Shown piece after piece: positions 51,449-60,689 of a DNA stretch of 64,000 nt. The stretch is from Agromyces albus (lineage in GTDB: Bacteria > Actinomycetota > Actinomycetes > Actinomycetales > Microbacteriaceae). The notes beneath the pieces were generated by a model. The model was not told the origin of the DNA. It made no database searches and was given only the letters and a program-made list of their open reading frames with translations. Location: NCBI RefSeq assembly GCF_004134825.1, contig NZ_SDPN01000016.1:1-64000 (forward strand), in the 5' to 3' direction. Position numbers and translations under genes: made by a program. Position 1 is the stretch's first letter. The number at the start of each line of letters is the position of its first letter.

Positions 51449-51859
51449 TTACCGGCTCAGCTGACCCGCGTCGCCTGCCGAGGCGAACTCCAACTCGTCG
51501 GAGCGCTCGGCCGGGACATCCATTTCGAGCATGCCGGCCACCGGAAGGCGTCGCGCACGAGCCTCACGGGCTCGCACGTGGAGCAGCTGGATGACCGTCA
51601 CCGGGCCCGCGACGAGGAACTTCAGTCCATTCCATACGAACAGCACGACGACTAGGTTCAGCCATCCCGCCGCGCCGCGTTCGATCAGCCCCACGCAGTA
51701 CACCGCCGCCAGACCATACGGCACTGCGATCAGCATCGCCGGCACACCCCACTTAAGCCCGCGGCGCGTGTGGATCGCGTCGAGCACGAGGTTCGTCGGC
51801 ATCAGCCGACGCAGGATGACCCGGGCGCGGACGACGATCGCGAAGATGAATCCGAACAT
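51449..51859 (-). CDS. Small membrane protein of the integrative element
   Basis: A 136-residue protein with about three hydrophobic segments: MFGFIFAIVVRARVIL, VPAMLIAVPYGLAAVYCVGLI and LNLVVVLFVWNGLKFLVAG, and a basic C-terminal tail. ATG 51859 follows GGAGGA. It lies immediately downstream of the ancestral relaxase end, before the cargo insertion split the two. Similar membrane proteins occur next to TraA genes in actinobacterial mobile elements; a role in conjugation is plausible but unproven. Confidence 0.7.
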   Translation of the reverse strand: MFGFIFAIVVRARVILRRLMPTNLVLDAIHTRRGLKWGVPAMLIAVPYGLAAVYCVGLIERGAAGWLNLVVVLFVWNGLKFLVAGPVTVIQLLHVRAREARARRLPVAGMLEMDVPAERSDELEFASAGDAGQLSR

Positions 51860-51894
51860 GCTGCAGTCCTCCAAGAGTTCGGCAACAAGAACCT

Positions 51895-52010
51895 TGAAGG
51901 CCGCCCTTTGATCGGGAGGCATCCCATCGCGACGAGCGACGGGGCGAAATAGAGATTGCCTTAGGAGAAGGCTAGAACTCACGATCGACAGACGGAACCC
52001 CCGCCGTGAC
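51895..52010. repeat. 116-bp direct repeat, downstream copy (second relaxase 3' end)
   Basis: Aligns without gaps to 54165-54280, with 22 mismatches in 116 (about 81 percent). On the minus strand it still encodes VTAGVPSVDREF-stop, the last residues of the relaxase, plus its 3' flank, but with no relaxase body attached. Confidence 0.85.
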
Positions 52011-52076
52011 ATTTGGCCGAGGGACTCGCACTGCCTGAAGCCTCAATGGGTCTGCGGTTCCTGCCATGCTGAGCAT

Positions 52077-54122
52077 ATGGAGAATCTCGACGTCGTCGTC
52101 GAACACGCGCACCTCGTCACACTCGCCAAGACACCCAAGGTGGCACTGGCCGAGCTTGTCTGGAACGCAATCGACGCGGACGCAACGAACATCGCGCTTG
52201 ACGTCGAGTTCGGTGCTCTCGGAGGCCCGGAGAAGATCACGGTCGTGGACGACGGCGTCGGCATCGCGCCAGACGACCGTAAGCAGACGTTTGGCGCGCT
52301 CGGGCACTCGTGGAAGCGCCTGACGCAGCAGAGCCTTGGCGGTCGCGCGCTGCACGGCGAGCGCGGCGAAGGACGGTGGGCTGCACTGGGTATCGGTGAC
52401 TCCGTCCGCTGGACAAGCGTCTCTGACAGCACGGCAGACGGGCGAGTGCGGTTCTCGATCTCGGCGAACAAGGCGGAGCTCAAGCGGTTCACCGTCTCAG
52501 ACCTCTCCTCCGCACCGGACACACCAACCGGCGTCACCGTGGAGGTCGCGGCACTCTCGCAGCGTGGCGCCTCCTACGTGGAGTCTGACCTGGTCGCCGA
52601 AGATCTCCTCACGACGTTCGCACTCCAGATCGAGCAGTACGGTCTGAACCTGTCTTGGCGCAGTCAGCACCTCAACGTCGAGGCGCTCAAGAAGGACCAG
52701 GTCGACATCCCGGTGCTCGTCGACGGCATCGACGACGAGATCGTCCTCACCGTGATCGAGTGGAAGTCGGCGGTGCAGCGTCACCTCTATCTCTGCGACA
52801 CTGCAGGTAACTCGCTGTACGACATGAAGCCCGGCATCCAGGCGCCGGGCTATCACTTCACCGGATACGTGAAGTGGGCCGGCTTCGTGACAGACGTCAG
52901 CCTGCTGACGCTCGAAGACAGCGCGCCCGAGCCGATCAAGTCGGTTCTCGACGCTACTCGCGACGCGCTCAGAAGGCACTTTGCCGCAAAGGAAGACGAG
53001 CGCTCCGCCAAGCTCATCAAGCAGTGGCGGGACGAGGACTCGTATCCGTTCCGAGAGCCACCGAGGAACAAGGTGGAGGAAGCCGCACGTGGCATCTTCG
53101 ACATCGTCGCCGTGGCGGCGGCGCCGATCGTCGAGAAGACGGACTTTTCATCGCGCAAACTCTCCCTGGAGTTGCTGAAGAACGCGGTCGAGACCAGCCC
53201 ATCCAATGTGCGGCACATCCTGGAGGAAGTGCTCAACCTCACTCCGGAACAGGCCGAGGAACTGAGCGACCTCATCAAGAAGACCTCGCTCGGGGCCCTG
53301 CTGCGCGTGGGCAACCAGGTCGTTGGTCGACTCGAGTTTCTCAGCGGTCTCGAAGAGATCATCAATGACCGGGAACTGAAGAGGCTGGTCACCGAACGCC
53401 GTCAGCTGCACCGCATCCTGGCTGAGGAGACCTGGGTGTTCCGTGAGGAGTACGCCCTCACGGCCGACGACAACACCCTTCGAACGGCCCTTAAGGCACA
53501 CACGGCACTGCTCGGACGCGATACTTTGGCGCCAAGCGATTTGGACGCTCCGGTTACCGATGCAGACGGACGCATCGTAATAGTCGACATGATGCTGAGC
53601 CGTGTCATCGAGCAGTCTCGCAACCACCGCGAACACATCGTCATCGAACTCAAGCGCCCGTCCATATCGATCGGTAAGGAGCAGCTCGACCAAATCGAGA
53701 ACTACGCCCAGACCGTGGCCGCCGACACGCGGTTCGCCGCTGTCGATACGACCTGGGAATTCTGGATCGTCGGCGATGAGATCGACCCCCGTATCAAGCA
53801 CAAGTTCGGACAAGGCAACCTCCCGGACGACGTCTACCAGGACTACGCCGAAAAAGGGCATCACGTCATCATCCGCGCGGTCACGTGGGCGCAGATCATC
53901 CAGGATGCGCGCCACCGTATGAAGTTTGTGAAGGACGCGCTCGGCTACGACCCCACCTCCGTAGCCAGCATCGACTACCTGCGCGAGCGCCACGGGAAGG
54001 TGCTTCCGACAGTTCTGATGCCCGCCGCCGACCCGATCGCGAATGGCGACGACCCGACTCGATCAGGGGCGGCAGAAGATGCCGGGGTGTACTCGAACGA
54101 GGTCAGCGCCCCTATAGCTTGA
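52077..54122 (+). CDS. GHKL ATPase fused to a Shedu-like PD-(D/E)XK nuclease
   Basis: A 681-residue cargo gene on the strand opposite to the surrounding mobile-element genes. The N-terminal GHKL (HSP90/MORC-like) ATPase shows the N-box ELVWNAIDAD (26-35), VVDDGVGI with DDGVG at 58-62, and the lid RGEGRWAALGIGD (96-108). A middle helical region follows. The C-terminus, with EETWVFREEYAL, then Asp504 in VIVDMM and Glu524-Leu525-Lys526 in HIVIELKRP, matches the D-(E)xK geometry of DUF4263/Shedu-type nucleases. It is flanked by 116-bp direct repeats. A defence function is inferred. Confidence 0.8.
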   Translation: MENLDVVVEHAHLVTLAKTPKVALAELVWNAIDADATNIALDVEFGALGGPEKITVVDDGVGIAPDDRKQTFGALGHSWKRLTQQSLGGRALHGERGEGRWAALGIGDSVRWTSVSDSTADGRVRFSISANKAELKRFTVSDLSSAPDTPTGVTVEVAALSQRGASYVESDLVAEDLLTTFALQIEQYGLNLSWRSQHLNVEALKKDQVDIPVLVDGIDDEIVLTVIEWKSAVQRHLYLCDTAGNSLYDMKPGIQAPGYHFTGYVKWAGFVTDVSLLTLEDSAPEPIKSVLDATRDALRRHFAAKEDERSAKLIKQWRDEDSYPFREPPRNKVEEAARGIFDIVAVAAAPIVEKTDFSSRKLSLELLKNAVETSPSNVRHILEEVLNLTPEQAEELSDLIKKTSLGALLRVGNQVVGRLEFLSGLEEIINDRELKRLVTERRQLHRILAEETWVFREEYALTADDNTLRTALKAHTALLGRDTLAPSDLDAPVTDADGRIVIVDMMLSRVIEQSRNHREHIVIELKRPSISIGKEQLDQIENYAQTVAADTRFAAVDTTWEFWIVGDEIDPRIKHKFGQGNLPDDVYQDYAEKGHHVIIRAVTWAQIIQDARHRMKFVKDALGYDPTSVASIDYLRERHGKVLPTVLMPAADPIANGDDPTRSGAAEDAGVYSNEVSAPIA

Positions 54123-54164
54123 TGCCGTCATCTTCACTAGCTCGCTCGCCTCGCTCGGTCCTCA

Positions 54165-54280
54165 TGAAGGTCGTCCGCTGATCGAGAGGCATCGCATCGA
54201 AACGAGCGGCGGGGCAAGATCGAGATTGCCTTGGCTGCAAGCTAGAACCGACGACCGACAGACGGAACCCGCGCGGTGAC
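54165..54280. repeat. 116-bp direct repeat, relaxase-proximal copy
   Basis: Contains the true relaxase C-terminus (VTARVPSVGRRF-stop, from 54242) and its 3' flank. With the copy at 51895-52010 it brackets the GHKL-nuclease gene, as expected for insertion into or next to a relaxase 3' end. Confidence 0.85.
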
Positions 54281-57200
54281 AATTGATCGTGGCTCGGCAG
54301 GTGCGGCGTGCTGGTCTGACAGCTGTCGACTGGCCACGAGCGCGGCGTGGGCTCGCGCGGCGTCCAGCTTCTGCGCGGTCGTCTCGGGTGCGGGTCCGAG
54401 CGCGCTCGCGCCGACGATGCCGTACCGGTCGCGGTACGCCGCGACCGTGCACGCTTGACGACGCCACTCAGCTGCGGCAGGAGCGTCTGCGCGCGGGGGC
54501 TGCCCGAGAGCCCGAGTCCACGCCTCCCCCGCGACCAACGACCGGTCAAGCATGGCTCGGGCCCGTGACTCGATCAGATCGGCGCGTTCATGCAGGGCTC
54601 GCCGCATGTCGGCATCCATCGGGCCGACTGCCTGTGGGATGAGACCGGCGATCAGGCGTGGCCTCCGTCGCGCCCGACCGGCAGCGGATTGCGCGCCGGC
54701 ACCCTGCGCGAAGGCTGCTGCCAGCCTGGCGCGGAGTACGGCAGCGACATCCGCCGCGTCCTCGAACCCACGCAAGCGAACCACGTTCGCAAGCAGTCGC
54801 TCGACCTCGAAATGATGCGACTCGGCCCGCCGCAATTCCGCCGCCAACGGCCCGAAGGCATCCGACTCGATAGCAGCATCCGCCTGCTCCGGCGTGAGCC
54901 CAGAAGCGCGCACGACTGCGACCCATCGGTCGTGCTGCGCGGCGGCCGCGATGATCTCGTATTCGGCCGCGAGTTGCGCGATCGAGCCCCACGTGTCCTG
55001 TTCCGCCGTGAGCGTCTCGTGCGCGGACTGCTCGGCGCCGACATGCTGCAGGACACCGAACAGGATGCTCCGCGCGGTCGGTTCCCCGTCGTCGCCGGGT
55101 CGCGGGCCGACGTGCGCGACGTCTGGGCGGTCGATGGCGACGTAGGCGGTGTTCGATTCTCGGCCACGGGTCATCGCGACGTAGAAGTTCTCCCTGGTCA
55201 TGCCGGGGGCAGCGACGACGTGCGCAGTGTCGGTCGTGATGCCCTGGGCGCGGTAGGAGGTGACGGCGTATCCGAGCTCGACGTGCTGCCGGACGTATGC
55301 GGCGGGAATGACCACCGCGCTCCCCCATCGGTGCTCGGGCCGCCGTACTTCGAGCGAGCCGTTGCGATGCACTGCGCAGACCGTCCACCGGTCGCCGTTG
55401 CGCACCCACCGTCGCCCCGCGCGCAGCCGGCGGTCGTTGCGCCTGGTGATGATCGTGTCGCCGACTGCGGCGCGGGTGCCGTCGTGCAGGTCGATCTCGC
55501 GGAGCGCGTCGATGCGGCCGTCGAGGATGAGTTCGGTGCGAGCACGCTGGTTCAGCGTGGCGACCGCGTCGTTCGAGTCGCTGATCAGCACGGTCGCCCG
55601 GCCGGCGCGGGCATCTGCCCGCCAGGCAAGGTACGCGGCATCCGCCATCGCCTCGGTCTCGCCCTGTCGGACCCGTCCGTGAGCGAGGTACCGGTCGACC
55701 GATTCAGGATCGCCACGACGCAGGCCGAGTGATGCGGCCTTCTCCCACTCGTTCACGAAGCGGTGCACTCCGACGAGCTCAGGAGCATCCTGCCGGTCGT
55801 GGAAGAGCAGGGCGAACGCACCGCCCGCGTCAACCGACTGCAGCTGGGCCGGGTCACCGACGAGCAGCACCTTCGCCCCTGCCGCTGCGGCGAGCGTGGC
55901 GATGCGGTCGAGCGGAAGGGTGCCGGCAAGGGATGCTTCGTCGACGATCACGAGCTGTCCGGGCCGGAACGTCGCGCCGTGTGCCTGGTGGTCATGCCAC
56001 CATTTCGCCAGGTTCTCGGTAGCGATGCCGAGATCCTCGGCGAGCACGTGTGCGGCGGCGGCAGATGGCGCGAGACCGATGACGGATGCTCCGCCATGAA
56101 CCTTTTCCCAGGTGTGGCGGAGGGCGTTCATCGCGGAGGTCTTACCCGCGCCAGCCGGGCCGACGAGGACATCGACGACGCGGCCCGAGCCAGCGATCCT
56201 CTCGAGTGCCACCAATTGGTCATCGGCAAGCACTCCCCCGCCGGGTAGTCGCCTGCGTGCGACCTCCCGCAACACCGTCGACGTTAGGCGTGGGCCAGTC
56301 TTCTCGGCGGCGCGTTCGAGCAGCCGAGACTCGGCGTCGAGCAGCTCCGTCGACGTGAACACGGTCGAGTGCTTCGGGCGGAACACGGATGTCCCGTCCT
56401 CCCGGCGGAAGGCTGCCGGGCTCGAAACGAGCTCAGGCGGGCTGAGTCGCACCGACGCGCGCTCAGCGGCATCGACCACGAGTCCTACGACGGCATCGCG
56501 ATCGGATGCCGACGCAAACCGGTAGCGCATCGTCTGTCGGGCGGCCTCAGCGGCGAGGTTCCAGTGCCGCCATGTCGCGCGCTTCTTGCTCACCGCCGCG
56601 AGGACGTTTGCGCCGAGAGCGGCGATCTCGACGAGGGGCACGTCCTCTGCGCGAAGCGCTTGCTGTGCAGGGTTCGCAGTTGCGGTGTACGCCCAGTTCG
56701 AGGCATCCGTGCCGAGCACTTTCGCCGCGCGATTGCGCCATTCCGCCGTGAGGTCCGCAAGCGAGCGCACCTCTTTCGCCGGCCGCGTTGCAAGCGTCGC
56801 CTGCGCACGTAGCTTCATGATCGTCGTCGGACTCGGTCGGCGACCGCGCGTCTGCACGAATGCGTCGATCAGGCGATCAGTCTCGGCGTCGATATGGCGC
56901 GACCGTGTCGAGAACTCCCGGACCAGCGACTCCGGCACCGACGCGATCGCCCACGCCGGATGCCGATTATGACCGCGCTCCCGCTGCTCCCACTGCACGC
57001 CGAGCTCGCGGGTCAGCGCGTCGGCGAATAGCGCCTCGTGCAACTCGGAGAGCGCGACGACCGCGGCGTGCATCGGACGGCCGTCGAGCGAGCGCCACCG
57101 GCCGTCGAGCACGGTCTGCACCTTGTTGCTGATCACGACGTGCGTGTGCAGGTGCGGATCGCCCGCCCGACTGTCGAAGTGATCGAACGCCGTTGCAATC

Positions 57201-57721
57201 ACGCCGGTGACATCGACCTGCGCAACCGCACCGTCGCGGGATGTTGCACCAGTGCGTGTGGCCGCAACCTCCCGCTCGAGGAACGTGACCGCCTCCGCAA
57301 CGGCAGCGTGGTGCGCGCGCACAATGCGCTCTTGCGTCGCTGCATCCGCAATGCCCCAGAGCACGCTCGCCGACTTGGGAATCGAGAACGTGAAGTCGTA
57401 GCCAGCCACCGCACGACGCCGACGGGATCGGGGCTCGTATGTCGGGTACGCGCGTCCGAGCGGCTCACCGATGACCGGATCCCTGCCCATCCCGATCAGC
57501 AACTGCAGCTGCGATTCTGTGACCTCAGCGCCCTCGGCGATGGAGCCCGCGCCGATGCCGGAAAGCCCGCTGCCCACCCAACGCCCCGGCGGCGTGCCCT
57601 TCGCACTGTAATAGCGCGTCAGCGGCGTCGACAGCGACCGCTCCCCATCGTTGGCTGCGACGGTGCGCAGCAGGTAACGGAACCCGTCGCCCGCGCTCAT
57701 CACCCGCATCGACACCGTCAC
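54242..57721 (-). CDS. MobF-type relaxase/helicase (TraA-like)
   Basis: A 1159-residue conjugative relaxase. GTG 57721 is chosen because VTVSMRVMSAGDGFRYLL is the typical TraA start; the 22 codons before it (to 57787) look non-coding. The TrwC-type relaxase domain has the histidine triad HLHTH (190-194). A RecD-like helicase follows, with Walker A GPAGAGKTS (521-529), Walker B QLVIVDEASL and the C-terminal helicase motif YAVTSYRAQGITTDTAHV. It nicks oriT and unwinds DNA during transfer. No type IV secretion genes are in view, so the element may be mobilisable or degraded. Confidence 0.93.
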   Translation of the reverse strand: MTVSMRVMSAGDGFRYLLRTVAANDGERSLSTPLTRYYSAKGTPPGRWVGSGLSGIGAGSIAEGAEVTESQLQLLIGMGRDPVIGEPLGRAYPTYEPRSRRRRAVAGYDFTFSIPKSASVLWGIADAATQERIVRAHHAAVAEAVTFLEREVAATRTGATSRDGAVAQVDVTGVIATAFDHFDSRAGDPHLHTHVVISNKVQTVLDGRWRSLDGRPMHAAVVALSELHEALFADALTRELGVQWEQRERGHNRHPAWAIASVPESLVREFSTRSRHIDAETDRLIDAFVQTRGRRPSPTTIMKLRAQATLATRPAKEVRSLADLTAEWRNRAAKVLGTDASNWAYTATANPAQQALRAEDVPLVEIAALGANVLAAVSKKRATWRHWNLAAEAARQTMRYRFASASDRDAVVGLVVDAAERASVRLSPPELVSSPAAFRREDGTSVFRPKHSTVFTSTELLDAESRLLERAAEKTGPRLTSTVLREVARRRLPGGGVLADDQLVALERIAGSGRVVDVLVGPAGAGKTSAMNALRHTWEKVHGGASVIGLAPSAAAAHVLAEDLGIATENLAKWWHDHQAHGATFRPGQLVIVDEASLAGTLPLDRIATLAAAAGAKVLLVGDPAQLQSVDAGGAFALLFHDRQDAPELVGVHRFVNEWEKAASLGLRRGDPESVDRYLAHGRVRQGETEAMADAAYLAWRADARAGRATVLISDSNDAVATLNQRARTELILDGRIDALREIDLHDGTRAAVGDTIITRRNDRRLRAGRRWVRNGDRWTVCAVHRNGSLEVRRPEHRWGSAVVIPAAYVRQHVELGYAVTSYRAQGITTDTAHVVAAPGMTRENFYVAMTRGRESNTAYVAIDRPDVAHVGPRPGDDGEPTARSILFGVLQHVGAEQSAHETLTAEQDTWGSIAQLAAEYEIIAAAAQHDRWVAVVRASGLTPEQADAAIESDAFGPLAAELRRAESHHFEVERLLANVVRLRGFEDAADVAAVLRARLAAAFAQGAGAQSAAGRARRRPRLIAGLIPQAVGPMDADMRRALHERADLIESRARAMLDRSLVAGEAWTRALGQPPRADAPAAAEWRRQACTVAAYRDRYGIVGASALGPAPETTAQKLDAARAHAALVASRQLSDQHAAPAEPRSIVTARVPSVGRRF

Positions 57722-57947
57722 CGCGCCACCCCAACCGTCGCGGAGAAGGTGCACGCCCTCGATCTGCAAGAGGCGTGGGATCGCCATGGGTCAGGGACGA
57801 AGGGGCGGCGCTCGACGCCGACATCCCAGAGGACGTCCACTGAGGGCTGGATCTTGGTCGTTCATGGATACGGCCGGCGCAAGTCAGCTCGCGTCGGCTG
57901 TTGCGTTCGAGGCAGGCGGCCCAGTCAGTCGGATTCGGTTCTCGCGG

Positions 57948-59351
57948 TCATCGTGCGACCGCCACCACCTTCGTCTGGGTCATCTCCTCGTAGGCGAAGC
58001 GGACGCCCTCACGGCCCATGGAACCGTACTTGCTCCCGCCGAACGGCATCGCGTCCAGGCGGTAGTCAGAGGAGTCGTTGATCATCACTCCGCCCGCATC
58101 GATGGCGCCGGCGACACGGAGCGCGCGGTTCAGGTCGTTCGTGAAGATGCCGGCCTGCAGCGCGTACTCACCGTCGTTCGCGGCGATCACGGCAGACTCC
58201 TCATCGTCGAAAGGCTCGACGATGACAATGGGGGCGAACACTTCCTCTTCCCACAGCGTGCACGTGCGCGGAACACCTGTGAGCACCGCCGGGGTCAGCA
58301 GGGAGCCCTTCAGCTCACCACCGGTGAGGAGAGCCGCACCGAAGGCTACGGCCTCCTGAATCTTCGCCCTGGCACCCTCAGCTGCCTGTGCGCTGATCAT
58401 CGGGCCCACATCGGTCGCCTCCAGGCGGGGGTCGCCGGTCAGGAGCTTCTCGGTCGCGGCGACGAAGGATTTCAGGAACGCCAGGAACACCGAACGGTGA
58501 ACCAGGATCCGCTGCGCGCCGATGCAGTTCTGTCCCGCAGCCCAGAAGGAGCCGGAGACCGAGGCCTTGACGGCCAGGTCCAGGTCGGCGTCCTCGAATA
58601 CGAGAACAGGGGCGTTGCCGCCCAGCTCCATCGCGAGCTTCTTGATACCGGCCGTGGCGGCGATCGCCCGGCCGGTGGCGAAACCACCCGTGAAGGACAC
58701 CATGCGCACGTTCCACGCCTGGACGAGAGCCTGAGCCACGTAGCGGTTACCACGCACAACGGTGATGACCTCTTCGGGGAGGCCGGCCTCGACCAGCAGG
58801 TCGACCAGCAGCTGCGCGGTGAGCGGTGTCTGCTGGGCGGGCTTCAGGAGGACGGCGTTGCCTCCGGCGATGGCCGGACCGATCTTGTGCGCGACAAGGT
58901 TCAGAGCGTCGTTGTACGGCGTGATCGCGACGATGAGCCCCAGCGGTTCCCGCGTGTACCAGCCCTGGCGGTTCTCTCCACCGGGGAACGAGTCAAACGG
59001 GATCACCTCGCCGGCGTTCCGCAGCGCCTCCGCTGCAGAGAGCCGAAGCGTGTTGATCGCACGGCAGACTTCCTTGCGCGCCTGGCGGATGGTCTTGCCG
59101 GCCTCGGTGACGATCAGGTCTGCGACGCTCTCGGAGCGCTCCTTCAGGAGAGCAGCAGCGCCTTCGAGAATCGCAGCGCGCTTGTGGCGCGGCAGGGCTG
59201 CAGCCGTCACGGTTGCCCTCTGTGCATCTGCGATAGCGTCGAGCGCCTGCTCCACCGTGAGCTGGGAGACGGTCGCGATCTCGTCGCCCGTGAACTTGTC
59301 ACGGACGACGAGGTCGTGGGCGTGAGGGGCTGCGGCGAGCGTGTCAGACAT
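57948..59351 (-). CDS. NAD(P)-dependent aldehyde dehydrogenase
   Basis: A 467-residue ALDH-superfamily enzyme. The catalytic cysteine is in AAGQNCIGAQR, the general-base Glu in AMELGGNAP, and the cofactor-binding stretch AITPYNDALNLVAHKIGPAI precedes them. The length is standard. ATG 59351 lies inside the end of the homoserine-dehydrogenase gene (8-base overlap), so the two are coupled. Together they could oxidise homoserine to aspartate semialdehyde and then to aspartate; another amino or hydroxy aldehyde is possible. No regulator is in the operon, though XRE-cupin genes lie nearby. Confidence 0.93.
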   Translation of the reverse strand: MSDTLAAAPHAHDLVVRDKFTGDEIATVSQLTVEQALDAIADAQRATVTAAALPRHKRAAILEGAAALLKERSESVADLIVTEAGKTIRQARKEVCRAINTLRLSAAEALRNAGEVIPFDSFPGGENRQGWYTREPLGLIVAITPYNDALNLVAHKIGPAIAGGNAVLLKPAQQTPLTAQLLVDLLVEAGLPEEVITVVRGNRYVAQALVQAWNVRMVSFTGGFATGRAIAATAGIKKLAMELGGNAPVLVFEDADLDLAVKASVSGSFWAAGQNCIGAQRILVHRSVFLAFLKSFVAATEKLLTGDPRLEATDVGPMISAQAAEGARAKIQEAVAFGAALLTGGELKGSLLTPAVLTGVPRTCTLWEEEVFAPIVIVEPFDDEESAVIAANDGEYALQAGIFTNDLNRALRVAGAIDAGGVMINDSSDYRLDAMPFGGSKYGSMGREGVRFAYEEMTQTKVVAVAR

Positions 59352-60390
59352 TGACCTTCTCCTTCTCGCGCGTGTGGATGGCGATGATGTCGGTAATGAG
59401 AGCGAATGCCGTCTCGATGCGTCCTGCTCCGGGACCGGTGATGGTGACCGTGCCGAGCAGATCCGTGTCGAACGACACCGCGTTGGTCGCGCCGGGGATG
59501 TTCGCGAGCGGGTGGTCTGCAGACACCGCGTTCGGGGCGACCTTCGCGACCACACGGCCGTCCTCGCCGCGGTACGCGGATCCGATGAGCTTGTAACGCT
59601 TGCCCTCCCGGGCGGCGCTGATGATGTCGTCGGCCGAGATGCCGGTGATGCCCGTGGTGTCGACATCAGCGGGCGTGATGCTGGCGCCCAGCAGCTCGTT
59701 GGCGAGGATCGTGACCTTCAGCTGCACATCGGAGCCGCCGATGTCAGCCGTGGGGTCGGCCTCGGCGTAGCCTTCGGCCTGAGCCTCGGCGACGGCCTGC
59801 TCCAGGGCGAGTCCGGCCTCCATACGTCCGATGACGTAGTTCGAGGTGCCGTTCAGGATGCCCTGGACGCCCTTGATGGTCAGTCCGGCGAGCTGGTGGC
59901 GCGCTAGTCCGAGCACTGGCGTACCGCTGAGCACAGCACCCTCGTAGGCGAACACGGCGCCGTTGTCGGCAGCGAGCTGCTTGAGCGCCTCACCGTGAAG
60001 GGCGACGGGGCCCTTGTTGGTCGTGGTGACGCTCTTGCCGGACTCGAGTGCCCAGCGCACGTGCGAGGTCGCGGGCTCACCGTCGATGGGGTTGGTGAAG
60101 GTCGCCTCGGCGATGATGTCGGCGGGGCTCTCCCGGATCACGGTCTCGTTGTTCACAGTGGCGGAACCGCCGGGGAATTGCTCGAAGGTCGTGCCGCGCC
60201 GCAGCGCGAGCACCGTGCCGACGTCAATGCCATCAGCCTGCACGAGCGAGCCCATGGCGAGGTCGGTGATCGCCACAACCTTGAGGTCGAAGCCGAGATG
60301 GCTAAAACGAGTGGGGTCCTCATCGATGAGCTGAGCAAGTGCGCGGTTGACGCCGCCGAAACCGATGAGTGCCAGGTTGTAGGTGCGCAT
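59344..60390 (-). CDS. Homoserine dehydrogenase-like NAD(P)-oxidoreductase
   Basis: A 348-residue enzyme with the N-terminal Rossmann motif LIGFGGVNRAL and the catalytic domain signature GILNGTSNYVIG and GGSDVQLKVTILANEL, including the lysine of the homoserine-dehydrogenase family. There is no ACT regulatory domain, so this is a short form, unlike the feedback-regulated biosynthetic enzyme of actinobacteria. A ribosome site AGGAGT precedes ATG 60390. Coupled to an ALDH rather than to thrC/thrB, it is probably catabolic or a relative acting on another hydroxy-amino acid. Confidence 0.85.
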   Translation of the reverse strand: MRTYNLALIGFGGVNRALAQLIDEDPTRFSHLGFDLKVVAITDLAMGSLVQADGIDVGTVLALRRGTTFEQFPGGSATVNNETVIRESPADIIAEATFTNPIDGEPATSHVRWALESGKSVTTTNKGPVALHGEALKQLAADNGAVFAYEGAVLSGTPVLGLARHQLAGLTIKGVQGILNGTSNYVIGRMEAGLALEQAVAEAQAEGYAEADPTADIGGSDVQLKVTILANELLGASITPADVDTTGITGISADDIISAAREGKRYKLIGSAYRGEDGRVVAKVAPNAVSADHPLANIPGATNAVSFDTDLLGTVTITGPGAGRIETAFALITDIIAIHTREKEKVNV

Positions 60391-60592
60391 TTCCTACGAA
60401 CTCCTTTGCGTTGAGGTGATGACTCAACTCTCGGGCCGCAAATGCATCACGAGCTACGTTCAAAACGCCTGACCCACATGCCGTTTCGCCCGAGTTCCAG
60501 CAGGACTCGTGCCGTTTCGGAGGACCGCGGCTCCCGCAGTCCCAGGGAGCGTAACCGGCGAGCATTCTCCGTGGCGGGCAATGGCAGCCGAG
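60391..60592. other. Leader region of the dehydrogenase operon
   Basis: No gene is seen upstream of the homoserine-dehydrogenase gene until the hairpin at 60593. The promoter is not clear. ATGCATCA near 60442 is a short palindromic element and may be part of an operator. Confidence 0.4.
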
Positions 60593-60617
60593 GGAGCGAT
60601 CAGTTGCCGATCGCTCC
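60593..60617. terminator. Hairpin downstream of the monooxygenase-like gene
   Basis: Perfect 9-bp inverted repeat GGAGCGATC and GATCGCTCC with a 7-nt loop, 73 bp after the monooxygenase-like stop on the minus strand. It separates that gene from the dehydrogenase operon. Confidence 0.6.
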
Positions 60618-60689
60618 GCCTGGGTGCGAACGGGTTTGGAGATCACTGACGCGCTTGTCAGCCACAAGAGGCGGGCTGCTTGCAGGGGT

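Noticed and set aside
57722-57787. Extra 22 codons at the relaxase N-terminus
   Set aside because: The typical TraA start VTVSMRxMSAGDG begins at 57721; the codons before it do not resemble the family.
60391-60617. SAM- or other metabolite riboswitch before the homoserine-dehydrogenase gene
   Set aside because: A hairpin exists, but none of the conserved riboswitch core sequences I know is present; it fits a terminator of the upstream gene better.
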